64,000 bases of DNA from Herminiimonas arsenicoxydans (GTDB lineage: Bacteria > Pseudomonadota > Gammaproteobacteria > Burkholderiales > Burkholderiaceae_D): NCBI GenBank assembly GCA_000026125.1, contig CU207211.1, positions 620,001 to 684,000 on the forward strand. The letters run 5' to 3'. The position numbers and the translations under genes are program-made. Positions 55,686 to 63,703 of the stretch are shown here, piece after piece (position 1 is the first letter of the stretch; the number at the start of each line of letters is the position of its first letter). A model generated the notes under the pieces. That model ran no database searches, was not told the DNA's origin, and saw only the letters and a list, made by a program, of their open reading frames with translations.

Positions 55686-57095
55686 ATGAATCCAAATCTG
55701 AAAATTCAACTTGATCGGACAGCGAAGTTGTCGTTGTCTGAGCAAATTTGTGTAAGCATTTGCCGGGCAATAGAGTCAGGTCTCCTTGCACCTGGAACTC
55801 GATTACCCTCATGGCAGGGTCTAGCCGCACAGCTTGGTGTGGCTCGTGGCACAGTTCAAGCGGCCTATGAACGGTTATCTGATTCTCAGATGATCGAAAC
55901 CTTCGGGGCAAAGGGAACTCGCGTAGCTCCGCGACTTCACACGACGGCTGGAAAACCAGAAGCGCCGCAACCCGGGGCTTTTATGAAAACCTATCAGGAG
56001 ATGATGGCCGGTCCGGCGATCTTTCAGCTCGGCATTCCAGCGATGGAAGGGTTCCCGGATAAACTTTTCGCACGTGCACGCTCTTCCAATTTATTGAAGA
56101 CTGGATCTTTTTCATCACTGGTTTATCCAGATCCGAGAGGAGAGATTGAACTGCGTAAAGAGGTCGCAGGCTATCTCTCCATTTCTAGAAATCTTCACTG
56201 CTTTCCGGAGCAGGTGTTTATTACTTCAGGATACAGTTCTGGCTTAGGTCTTGTACTACGCGTGTTAGGTTTGGATGGTCGAAAGGTTTGGATGGAAGAA
56301 CCTGGTTTCCTTCTTACCCGGAAGGGATTGGAGCTCGCTCGTTTGAATATTGTTCCAGTACCAGTGGACGCCGAAGGTCTCGATGTGGACTACGGAATCA
56401 AGAACGCCGCGGACGCCGCGTTAGCCGTGGTGACGCCTGGACAACAAGCGCCATTGGGTACAACTCTGTCTTTGAGACGACGGCTTCAATTACTTGAGTG
56501 GGCAGCAGCGAATAACGCCTGGATCATCGAAGATGATTACCTCAGTGAGTTGCAACTAGAAGGCAGACCAGCACCTGCTTTAGCATCTTTGGACGAAGGA
56601 AAAAGAGTTATCCATATAGGTTCTTTCAGCAAGACTATTAGTCCAGGGCTGCGACTTGGATTTGTAGTTGTACCAGTCGAATTGGCTGAGGCATTTTCCG
56701 AGATAGTTGCAACACTTGCTCCTGCTCCATCGCCCGTAATTCAACTCGCCACGGCTCAATTTATGCATGATGGGCACTACATTCAGCGGGTACGTCGACT
56801 CAAGCGTCTATATTCTGCACAGAGTGACGGGTTATGCGAACAGTTACGAATGCGTGATGCAGAATGGATTAAGGCGGGTTTGGCAGTACTTCTCAGACTT
56901 CCTGCCGGCGCGCCCGACGTGCAAATCGTTCGGGAAGCAAGGAACATTGGTATCGCACCGTCGCCTTTGTCGGCGTGGTTTGCTACTCCATCTAGAGCCT
57001 TACCCGGTCTTTTACTCGGCATTGCTTCTGCACCTGAACGGTACGTCGCTAAATCGTGTCGCCAATTGTTCGAGATTATCGACCGATATTGCTAA
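55686..57095 (+). CDS. MocR-type regulator (GntR plus aminotransferase fold)
   Basis: A 469-residue PLP-binding transcription factor. The GntR winged helix is at about 12-75 (RAIESGLLAPGTRLPSWQGLAAQLGVARGTVQ). The aminotransferase-like part follows (about 100-469): YPDPRGEIELRKEVAGYLS and WIIEDDYLSEL, with the PLP Lys in GSFSKTISPGLRLGF. ATG 55686 immediately follows element X2, which may be its operator. Likely target genes are DUF3788 and cupin. The signal is unknown. Confidence 0.93.
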   Translation: MNPNLKIQLDRTAKLSLSEQICVSICRAIESGLLAPGTRLPSWQGLAAQLGVARGTVQAAYERLSDSQMIETFGAKGTRVAPRLHTTAGKPEAPQPGAFMKTYQEMMAGPAIFQLGIPAMEGFPDKLFARARSSNLLKTGSFSSLVYPDPRGEIELRKEVAGYLSISRNLHCFPEQVFITSGYSSGLGLVLRVLGLDGRKVWMEEPGFLLTRKGLELARLNIVPVPVDAEGLDVDYGIKNAADAALAVVTPGQQAPLGTTLSLRRRLQLLEWAAANNAWIIEDDYLSELQLEGRPAPALASLDEGKRVIHIGSFSKTISPGLRLGFVVVPVELAEAFSEIVATLAPAPSPVIQLATAQFMHDGHYIQRVRRLKRLYSAQSDGLCEQLRMRDAEWIKAGLAVLLRLPAGAPDVQIVREARNIGIAPSPLSAWFATPSRALPGLLLGIASAPERYVAKSCRQLFEIIDRYC

Positions 57096-57148
57096 CTAAA
57101 AATTGCTTGGACAAGTATTCATCAATCCAAAAGAATACGATATTGATC

Positions 57149-57535
57149 CTATTTTAGAAGTAACTTTGACATGACGTCGCGTAACACTACTGCTTGATTG
57201 TGTTGTTCATCTTTAGCGCCGTATACGAGCGTTATCGACCGACCGGCAGCATCTGCGAGTAATAATTGCATTTGCTGCAATTTTTCTGTCTCAGCAAGTT
57301 CGCTTCGATAGCGTTGCTGGAAAACTTCCCAATGTTGCGGCTCGTGTCCGAACCATTTTCGCAATTCGTCGGTCGGTGCCAGTTCTCGCGCCCATTGATC
57401 AAGTTTGAGTGATTCTTTGCTACGTCCGCGAGGCCAGAGACGGTCAACCAACACTCGATATCCATCATTTTCGGATGGATCTTCATATGCTCGACGAATC
57501 GAAATCACTGAGGGTTTATTGGCTAAATTGGACAT
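57149..57535 (-). CDS. DUF488-family protein (YeaO-like)
   Basis: A 128-residue DUF488 protein: ISIRRAYEDPSENDGYRVLVDRLWPRG, then KLDQWARELAPTDELRKWFGH and ITLVYGAKDEQHNQAVVLRD. Family function is not known. It lies 22 bases after the UDG-like gene on the same strand, probably co-transcribed. Confidence 0.9.
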   Translation of the reverse strand: MSNLANKPSVISIRRAYEDPSENDGYRVLVDRLWPRGRSKESLKLDQWARELAPTDELRKWFGHEPQHWEVFQQRYRSELAETEKLQQMQLLLADAAGRSITLVYGAKDEQHNQAVVLRDVMSKLLLK

Positions 57536-57557
57536 TTTCTGTTCCTCAACGATTCAT

Positions 57558-58142
57558 TCAATCAAGACGTTTTTGCACAGTATCACGCAAAATCGGCAAA
57601 AGTTTACTTTCGAACCAGGGATTGCGAGTCATCCAACTAACGCAACGCCATGACGGATGCGGCAACGGAAAAAAAGCGGGTAAAAAAGAGGCAAACGCTT
57701 CGACTCTATCCGTTTGTAATCGAGGAGCCGTTGGCGGCAAATAGCGCGCTTGCGCATAACTTCCAACTAACAATGTCAAATGATCCGGCGGTAGTTGTGC
57801 CAAAATTTTGTCATGCCACAGTGGTGCGCATTCGGGACGTGGTGGTAAATCGCCACTTTTTCCTTTACCTGGATAACAAAATCCCATTGGCATGATGGCG
57901 ACTTTTTCTGGATTGTAAAAATCTTGTGGTGATATACCAAGCCATTCTCGCAAACGCGCGCCGCTTTGATCGTCCCAGGGAATGCCACTGGCATGAACCT
58001 TCGTACCAGGCGCTTGTGAGATGATCAAAATTCGCGCCGTTCTGCTGAATTGCACCACCGGACGAGGGCCTAAGGGTAAATTTGGGGCGCAGTTAGTACA
58101 GGCAGCAATTTCCGCATGTAGCATTTTCGTACTTCGAACCAT
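57558..58142 (-). CDS. Uracil-DNA glycosylase-fold protein
   Basis: A 194-residue UDG-superfamily protein: ILIISQAPGTKVHASGIPWDD (the G-x-APG motif with an SQ variant), SGARLREWLG, and PLPHPSWRC (H-P-S motif). Metal cysteines CTNC occur at about 15-18. Members excise uracil or related bases, or have lost this activity. The variant first motif makes the exact substrate uncertain. It starts a short operon with DUF488. Confidence 0.82.
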   Translation of the reverse strand: MVRSTKMLHAEIAACTNCAPNLPLGPRPVVQFSRTARILIISQAPGTKVHASGIPWDDQSGARLREWLGISPQDFYNPEKVAIMPMGFCYPGKGKSGDLPPRPECAPLWHDKILAQLPPDHLTLLVGSYAQARYLPPTAPRLQTDRVEAFASFLPAFFPLPHPSWRCVSWMTRNPWFESKLLPILRDTVQKRLD

Positions 58143-58311
58143 TTTTCTTACCTGGAAGTTTTTCGAGAAGTTGCGACGGGTGGTACTGACGTCGGATAAA
58201 CAATACTATCCCACTCGTTGATAAATGCTTTACGCTTTAAATATTTCGCGATACTGAGTACTACGGTTGGTGAGCTACCATTCTAATGTTGAAAGTTTCA
58301 AGGAGAGCGAA

Positions 58312-58776
58312 ATGGGATTGTGGGATGCTATTTGTGACAATGTTCTTTGCCCAGTGGGAGATGTAATTAAGGATGTCGTCGAGGGAACTGGTCGTGGAAT
58401 CGATAAAGCAGTCAATGTGGTGGTAATCGATGGTGTCTGCGGAAGCATTGATAAAGTGGTTGAAGTTGTTTCAGAAAATCCTGGAAAAACAGCGCTTGTT
58501 GCAGGTGTTGCGGTAGTCACTGGCGGAGCCGCATTTGCGTTCGCGGGGCCAATTGCTGCAACTTTAGGAAGCGCGGGTGTACTTGGTTCGGCTAGCACTG
58601 GAACCGCAATCAGTGCTTTAACGGGCGCAGCATTGGAAAGTGCATCTTTAGCTGCTCTCGGTGGTGGTGCATTAGCTGCTGGTGGTAGTGGAATGGCTGC
58701 TGGCGCAACTGCTGTTGCCGTAAGTGGCGTCGCTGTAGGTGGTGTTGCATCGAGTGTTGTTGTTTCTAATGTCTGA
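58312..58776 (+). CDS. Gly/Ala-rich membrane protein, Ifi-6-16-like
   Basis: A 154-residue protein. The first 75 residues are mixed (MGLWDAICDNVLCPVGDVIKD...). The rest is a Gly/Ala/Ser-rich hydrophobic series (KTALVAGVAVVTGGAAFAFAG, AALGGGALAAGGSGMAAGATA) in the manner of the Ifi-6-16/ISG12 family, known mostly from animals with scattered bacterial cases. ATG 58312 has AAGGAG 7 bases ahead. The resemblance is by pattern, not by alignment; a bacteriocin-like protein is the alternative. Confidence 0.65.
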   Translation: MGLWDAICDNVLCPVGDVIKDVVEGTGRGIDKAVNVVVIDGVCGSIDKVVEVVSENPGKTALVAGVAVVTGGAAFAFAGPIAATLGSAGVLGSASTGTAISALTGAALESASLAALGGGALAAGGSGMAAGATAVAVSGVAVGGVASSVVVSNV

Positions 58777-58792
58777 CTATATTTGACGAAGT

Positions 58793-58825
58793 TCTCTGAT
58801 GCCGCATTTATTGCCGCATCAGAGA
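58793..58825. terminator. Hairpin between convergent genes
   Basis: TCTCTGATGC paired with GCATCAGAGA around a 13-nt loop. No T run follows on either strand, so it may be a weak or processing hairpin rather than a true terminator. Confidence 0.45.
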
Positions 58826-58846
58826 GGTCTATGGCAGCAATGCTAC

Positions 58847-59623
58847 TTAACTTGCATCACTCTTCATCGGAAGATAACGAGAGGACCATGCGGTAATTAG
58901 ATCGGCGACATAGTCGGCATCCCGACGTTGCGTCAGCAAATGGTCTGCATCATCCAGAGAAATGAAGCTCTTAGGATGTTTGGCTGCGGTGAAGATATTC
59001 GCAGCATTTTCTATATATACCGTGTCGTCGCTAGGTGCGTGCATCACCAACAATGGCCGTTTCAAGGCCGCGATGTGCGAGCGCAAATCGTGCTCGCGTA
59101 AAGCATCAATTAAATTCTTGCGTACAACAAAAGGACGACCAGCTAGATGAACTTCGGCCTCGCCGTCTGCTTCGATCTTTTCCAAAGCAGCCGGATCGAA
59201 CTGATGCAGCACATGCTTTAAATCGTATGGTGCTCCGATCGTCACGACGGCACGAATATTAGGCATCGTGCCTGCTGCCATCAATGATGCTGCGCCTCCC
59301 AAACTATGACCGATTAATAATGAAGGTTCCTTACCAGCCGCCGTCATAGCCTGGCCGGCAGCAACTAAATCAGCCACATCAGCGGCAAAGGTCGAATCAC
59401 CGAATTTGCCCTGACTAGCACCCAATCCAGCAAAATCAAAACGCAAGACACCGACACCACGTGCGCCCAAAGCACGTGTTGTCCGCGTCGCGGCAAGACT
59501 GTCTTTGCCACAGGTAAAGCAGTGCGCAAAAATCGCCCATGCATTAGGTGTTTCGGGTCCTTCAATGCGACCAGATAGTCGGTAACCTTTAGGTCCTTCA
59601 AAATCAAATATCTGCGATGCCAT
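58847..59623 (-). CDS. Alpha/beta hydrolase
   Basis: A 258-residue alpha/beta hydrolase: AIFAHCFTCGKDSLAATR (oxyanion region), GVGVLRFDFAGLGASQG, and nucleophile Ser in LLIGHSLGGAASLMAAG. The acid is in VMHAPSDDTVY and the His in DDADHLLTQ. The relatives are often fused to OsmC; here only the hydrolase part exists. ATG 59623 is preferred over 59629 because AAAGG is then 6 bases ahead. Substrate unknown. Confidence 0.9.
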   Translation of the reverse strand: MASQIFDFEGPKGYRLSGRIEGPETPNAWAIFAHCFTCGKDSLAATRTTRALGARGVGVLRFDFAGLGASQGKFGDSTFAADVADLVAAGQAMTAAGKEPSLLIGHSLGGAASLMAAGTMPNIRAVVTIGAPYDLKHVLHQFDPAALEKIEADGEAEVHLAGRPFVVRKNLIDALREHDLRSHIAALKRPLLVMHAPSDDTVYIENAANIFTAAKHPKSFISLDDADHLLTQRRDADYVADLITAWSSRYLPMKSDAS

Positions 59624-59862
59624 GGTCATCCTTTATATGCAATTTCTAACTTCGTCAATTTAGATGCATGCTACTTTATTTTGTGGAATGTTTGCCAGTG
59701 GATTAGATTTCATACTCTCATTGAGATGCTACTGCCTTCTTTTTGATTCTTATTGAATTCAACAAACAAGATATAGGGACACGCATTAATAGGGCTGCAG
59801 AATTTTTTTGCGAATCGACTCGTGTTAGGATTTCGCGCACCGTTTAACGATTAAAGGTAAGA

Positions 59863-61071
59863 ATGTCCAGCAATCCTGCTACAAAAGCGCATAAGCTGAA
59901 AATCGATCTCCAGTACTATGATGCCAAACACCAATCGTTGCTGGCAGAAGGGACTTACCGGACGCTTGGCACTGCTGCCAAAGTAAAGTCATTTAAAACG
60001 ACAAGTGAAATTTTCCTGGCAGATTTCCTGAACTACTTCTTGATTCATCGGACCAACAATCCTAGCTATGCTACTTATAAAGCTCGACGCAAGTATCTTA
60101 AACAAGCTAGCGATTGGATAGACGGCGTCCTTAATATCAATGACACGATCAATTGCCTACAGGGTAGCGAAGGTCTGCAAGAGAAAGTAGGTGAAGCAGT
60201 AAGTCTTTCTGTTGCGAGTGTCATGTTTGGATTGACGGCGGCAGATTGGACAACGATTCCTGAGCAACGCGGGCTGACCGCTCATCCGACGTTTGACTTC
60301 GAGCGAATTTTGGTGGGGATCACGAACAAGAATGAAGTCATTCAGATCGAGACGAAGGGGAGCTTCGTCAAGGACAACAACGTAAATCAGGAAGCCGTCG
60401 TAGCACAAGCTCGAAAAATCGAAAAAAAGAAAATCAAAATTGCAAAGGCGGGCGCTTACAAACATCCCGCATTTGCACGCTATGGGATGATCGCCTCTAT
60501 AGATCCAAGCAATACTGCGAAATGCCTGTTACTCGATCCGCCAAGCGATCAGGTGCCGGGTAATCCTAGCGATATCAAGATCGCCAGTCGGTTGGAATAT
60601 GTCGCTTCGATTGTATCTCTGTTAGCGCCAAAAGCCAGCCTGGCAGATGCCCTAGAAACACGTGCGGCACTGTGGCGGCAAGGGAAGGCATCAGACGAAC
60701 CTGAGACTCTTCGCTCAAAAACAGGGCACGCATATACCGCGCGTAACTATGTGGAGGATTTCTTTGCGAATGGCAAAGTGTGGATGGAGGATCGCGACAT
60801 CGTCGGTCAGGTTTACTGTAATAAATCCGGTCGAGCATTCTTCCTCGGCTTACACGGAGATGTGATCCGTACTGCAATCCAACAAGACCCCAAAGTGATC
60901 ATTCAGGCACACTACGAGCCGAGCTCGAAGCAGTTAGAGATTCTTGCAAGGCCAGTTCACTTAGATCAAGACATAAAAGACGCACCTCGTTATATGTCCA
61001 TGATCTTTCATACAGCGTCCAGCGGAGTGGTTCTTGGCTTTCCCAGTGATAGTTATTCTGGACTCGGATGA
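59863..61071 (+). CDS. Putative PD-(D/E)XK-fold protein, unrecognised family
   Basis: A 402-residue protein I cannot place in a named family. Around residues 108-170 it shows EKVGEAVSLSVASVMFG (Glu111 in a helix), PTFDFERILVGITNKNE (Asp145) and VIQIETKGSFVKDNN (Glu163-x-Lys165), the spacing of a PD-(D/E)XK nuclease core. The rest is unlike known restriction enzymes. No methylase or helicase gene lies beside it. It may belong to a defence or mobile-element system; that is only inference. ATG 59863 follows AAAGGTAAGA. Confidence 0.6.
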   Translation: MSSNPATKAHKLKIDLQYYDAKHQSLLAEGTYRTLGTAAKVKSFKTTSEIFLADFLNYFLIHRTNNPSYATYKARRKYLKQASDWIDGVLNINDTINCLQGSEGLQEKVGEAVSLSVASVMFGLTAADWTTIPEQRGLTAHPTFDFERILVGITNKNEVIQIETKGSFVKDNNVNQEAVVAQARKIEKKKIKIAKAGAYKHPAFARYGMIASIDPSNTAKCLLLDPPSDQVPGNPSDIKIASRLEYVASIVSLLAPKASLADALETRAALWRQGKASDEPETLRSKTGHAYTARNYVEDFFANGKVWMEDRDIVGQVYCNKSGRAFFLGLHGDVIRTAIQQDPKVIIQAHYEPSSKQLEILARPVHLDQDIKDAPRYMSMIFHTASSGVVLGFPSDSYSGLG

Positions 61072-61107
61072 TGGCATTGGCTCTCGGCGAACTGCACCCG
61101 AAAATCG

Positions 61108-61172
61108 ATATTGAATGTTGATCTGCATGATGTGATGAAGCTTGTGAGTATGAAGTGTCCTTCGCTCTCCCA
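61108..61172 (+). pseudogene. Remnant of a second DUF3788 gene 3' end
   Basis: Frame 61120-61155 reads DLHDVMKLVSMK, matching DDLHDVMELVSMK at the end of the DUF3788 protein encoded at 55030-55485. The rest of the gene is lost. It is followed by element X3. Confidence 0.6.
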
Positions 61173-61173
61173 A

Positions 61174-61273
61174 TCTTGGTACACACAAAAATTTGGAATC
61201 TTGGTCCTTTTATTCATGTCATTGATGGTACAAAATATTTTTACATTAATGCCAAAATTCTAAAATTGACATG
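61174..61273. repeat. Repeated regulatory element, copy X3 (inverted, diverged)
   Basis: Complement reads like X1 from CTCATGTCAATTTTAGAATT through TTGTACCATCAATG to TTGTGTGTACCAAGA. The central palindrome is broken (ACCATCAATGAC). Its flank is the DUF3788 remnant, so the whole junction seems to have been duplicated and inverted. Confidence 0.65.
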
Positions 61274-61410
61274 AGATACACGAGCGAAACTCAAACCACA
61301 AAGCTCGTCTGCAGGAAGCGAAAGCTTCAATCCCACAAGAACAATAAATTTGAGACATCAAATGTTTAAATTATTCGTAGCGCAGCCATCCCATTTTTTA
61401 ACACACCACA

Positions 61411-61656
61411 ATGGATAGCAATCAAATTGCACGATCCATGAGCGAGTCTGGACAAAAGACTGATTTGTCCTGCGCCGAAGCTGCGGGAGCTATGGTTGGA
61501 ATTCTCACTAGACTTCAGTCTCAAATAGCAGGTGACGATTTAAATTATTTGATAGCACTCGGAGGAGTACTATTTCGAGAAGGATTAAGGGAATTTGAAG
61601 GGTCAAAAAAGGCTCAAGAAATTATTCATAAGGCACGGTCTTTACAAAAACAATAA
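61411..61656 (+). CDS. Small hypothetical protein
   Basis: An 81-residue soluble protein, MDSNQIARSMSESGQ..., Ala/Leu-rich helices and a basic tail (IIHKARSLQKQ). No family recognised. No clear ribosome site was seen, so the call is weak. It lies 62 bases before the 236-residue-frame gene. Confidence 0.4.
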   Translation: MDSNQIARSMSESGQKTDLSCAEAAGAMVGILTRLQSQIAGDDLNYLIALGGVLFREGLREFEGSKKAQEIIHKARSLQKQ

Positions 61657-61718
61657 TTGTTGATTGCTGTCGAGTTGTCCGCCAAATTTTTTTGGTATTT
61701 ACTTACTTTATTCGAATC

Positions 61719-62402
61719 ATGTCGATTTCATATCCAGCGTACCCACTTTCCCGCTCAGTAACAGATCTAGATGTTTTCATCGCTCGGACTGCTCATGACC
61801 TTATTAATTGCTTTATTGGCTTATGTCCCAGTAAGACGTCTAGAGATTACCAACACGATGTGTTTGCGAAGGTCCAGGTTATTGATGACCCTCGAATTGA
61901 AAACCCTTCTGAAATCTTTATGCAATTCTTGGATGAGTCCGAGCGGGGTAAGGATTTTGTGGAGATAACCCAGGCACCTTTGTTAAACGCCACGGCTTAT
62001 TATTGTCGGGCATTGGATGCGAACGACAAAGGTCTAACTTTCGCTGCTTGGTCGTATTTAGTTGACGCCAATTATTGGTGTGGGTTTTCCTCTTCTTACA
62101 GAGGTGTAGCGAATGCGAGAGAGAACACTATTGCAGATACTACAGTGCAAGTGAAAACTCAGCAGAGTTCAAAGGCTGGAACTGGCAAAGGGATAAAGAG
62201 CATGCCCTACAAGTTGGAAGCGGAACAGCTTGCGCGCACGATGAAAAAAAGATGGCCATCTCGCCGGCAAGCCACACTCGGCGTTTTGGATAAGCTCAAT
62301 CAAGATTATGCTAAACGTAATCAATCATTTCCGCTGAAGTACGACGCAATTTTCATTCATTTTGGAACGCTAAAAGACGCCAACGAGCTGTTCGATAAAT
62401 AA
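61719..62402 (+). CDS. Hypothetical protein, 227 aa
   Basis: A soluble protein, starting MSISYPAYPLSRSVTD, with aromatic-rich middle (AWSYLVDANYWCGFSSSYRGVA), a flexible Gln/Ser/Lys segment and a basic helical end (LARTMKKRWPSRRQATLGVL). The end looks like a helix-turn-helix or replication-linked region, but I cannot name a family. ATG 61719 is preferred because upstream codons are hydrophobic and unsupported. Element-borne by position, just ahead of the palindrome and AlpA gene. Confidence 0.55.
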   Translation: MSISYPAYPLSRSVTDLDVFIARTAHDLINCFIGLCPSKTSRDYQHDVFAKVQVIDDPRIENPSEIFMQFLDESERGKDFVEITQAPLLNATAYYCRALDANDKGLTFAAWSYLVDANYWCGFSSSYRGVANARENTIADTTVQVKTQQSSKAGTGKGIKSMPYKLEAEQLARTMKKRWPSRRQATLGVLDKLNQDYAKRNQSFPLKYDAIFIHFGTLKDANELFDK

Positions 62403-62714
62403 ACGAAACTGCGATATCTCCTGCAAGCCAACTAGTACCTGCATTTAAGTAGCAAATGGTTCACGCCATTTGCGCTTTTCATCACTTCCCGATCCCCTTA
62501 AGCAGTATCTCTTACTGTCCCCGCATACTTCATTGTCGTCGCTCTGGCTCGGCGATGTGACGTATTTTCTTCTTTCCCATATCACCAGTTCTATTTTCTG
62601 TCATGAAGATATTCAAGAATCTCGTAACGAGATTCTTGAATATCTTCATTTCCGTTCGCGCTTGATTTTTCTAAACTTGTCTCGTTGTAACCAACTTCAT
62701 TCAAGGAGAAATAA
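62403..62714. other. Intergenic region before the AlpA-like gene
   Basis: About 310 bases, mostly AT-rich, holding the palindrome at 62603-62649 and probably the promoter of the AlpA-like gene. No other gene supported. Confidence 0.5.
62603..62649. repeat. Perfect 23-1-23 palindrome
   Basis: Left arm 62603-62625 starts ATGAAGATATTCAAGAATC; the right arm 62627-62649 is its exact complement, with a single A between. No T run follows. It could be a hairpin, a binding site for a dimeric protein, or a recombination/origin site. Confidence 0.85.
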
Positions 62715-62936
62715 ATGCATACAACAGCCAATTTTTTAACCAATGTAATTCGTATCAAACGGCTTAAGGAGAAGACCGGTTTAGGAAACAGCAGCGTATA
62801 TAACAAGCTCAATTTCAAAAGCAAATACTACGATTGTGATTTTCCGAAACCTATCCAGTTAGGGGTCAGTTCAGTGGGATGGATCGAAGGGGAGGTAGAT
62901 ATTTGGCTCAGCAGCCGTCAACGCACGAAAGCCTAA
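62715..62936 (+). CDS. AlpA-family regulator
   Basis: A 73-residue winged helix-turn-helix of the AlpA/excisionase type: VIRIKRLKEKTGLGNSSVYN, FPKPIQLGVSSVGWIEGEVD and IWLSSR. Members control excision or expression of integrated elements. ATG 62715 follows AAGGAG. It opens a tight run of element genes to the window end. Confidence 0.88.
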   Translation: MHTTANFLTNVIRIKRLKEKTGLGNSSVYNKLNFKSKYYDCDFPKPIQLGVSSVGWIEGEVDIWLSSRQRTKA

Positions 62937-62973
62937 GACTCAATCTACATAACTTATAAACAGGAAAGAAAAC

Positions 62974-63339
62974 GTGAAAACACCAAATCAAGAAGCAGCA
63001 TCATCGGACTTAACAACGCAACAGTTCATTGATCAGCTGGATGCCTTACAGCCTTGCGCGCAACAGAAAAACACCGCGCACTTTCAAAAACTGTATCCGG
63101 CAATCGAGCGTGCATTGTCTCGCAAGGTCTCACAGAAGCAACTTGTATCTCAATTAGAAAAGATGGATTTGAAACTGTCCATTGGCGGCTTTCGTGCGCA
63201 GTTAAAGGCAGAGCAGGATCGTCGAAAAGAGTGCGGGGATGTTTTGCCGTGCAGTTTATGTGGATCACTTTTGCCACATATGGAGAAAGTCAGTAGCAGC
63301 ATTGCTGCCGCGTTTGCTAACAAAGATATGAATAAGTAA
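62974..63339 (+). CDS. Hypothetical element protein, 121 aa
   Basis: A 121-residue protein with HFQKLYPAIERALSRKVSQKQ and LDLKLSIGGF-like helices, similar in style to small proteins encoded beside AlpA on integrative elements and plasmids. Three cysteines occur near residues 87-96 (CGDVLPCSLC). GTG 62974 follows AGGAAAG. Function unknown. Confidence 0.6.
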   Translation: MKTPNQEAASSDLTTQQFIDQLDALQPCAQQKNTAHFQKLYPAIERALSRKVSQKQLVSQLEKMDLKLSIGGFRAQLKAEQDRRKECGDVLPCSLCGSLLPHMEKVSSSIAAAFANKDMNK

Positions 63340-63430
63340 CGAGCAGGGGTGTGACGCAGTTCATTCTGTGCGCACCCAACGACATGAATGACATGCAGCC
63401 ATGCTGCAGACAATACTAACAAGGATACAA

Positions 63431-63703
63431 ATGAAATCTAAAGCGAAACGCAATTTGACTACAGCACTCAAAGTGAATCGTTCAATGTTAAACGAAGACA
63501 AAAACATGCTGAAGTTATGTCAAGACAGTAAAAACTCCGAATCTGCCAACTCCATACATGCAAGCTGGCCGGCTGCAATTCCACGTCGATCGTCCGCAAT
63601 ATATAACCTGACTTTTGCAGAGACTGGCACGCGTAAATCACTTGTGCAAGGTCATCTCAGCTCTATGATCGATCAGCTCGTGACGGAGGTAGAACGTGAA
63701 TAA
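63431..63703 (+). CDS. Hypothetical element protein, 90 aa
   Basis: A 90-residue basic protein, MKSKAKRNLTTALKVNRSML..., with an Arg/Ser-rich middle. No family recognised. ATG 63431 follows AAGGATAC. Its stop overlaps the GTG start of the next gene, so they are coupled. Confidence 0.6.
   Translation: MKSKAKRNLTTALKVNRSMLNEDKNMLKLCQDSKNSESANSIHASWPAAIPRRSSAIYNLTFAETGTRKSLVQGHLSSMIDQLVTEVERE

Noticed and set aside
61411..61656. The 81-codon frame as an antitoxin partner of the PD-(D/E)XK-like protein
   Set aside because: The gap is 339 bases, a decayed repeat lies between, and there is no antitoxin motif.
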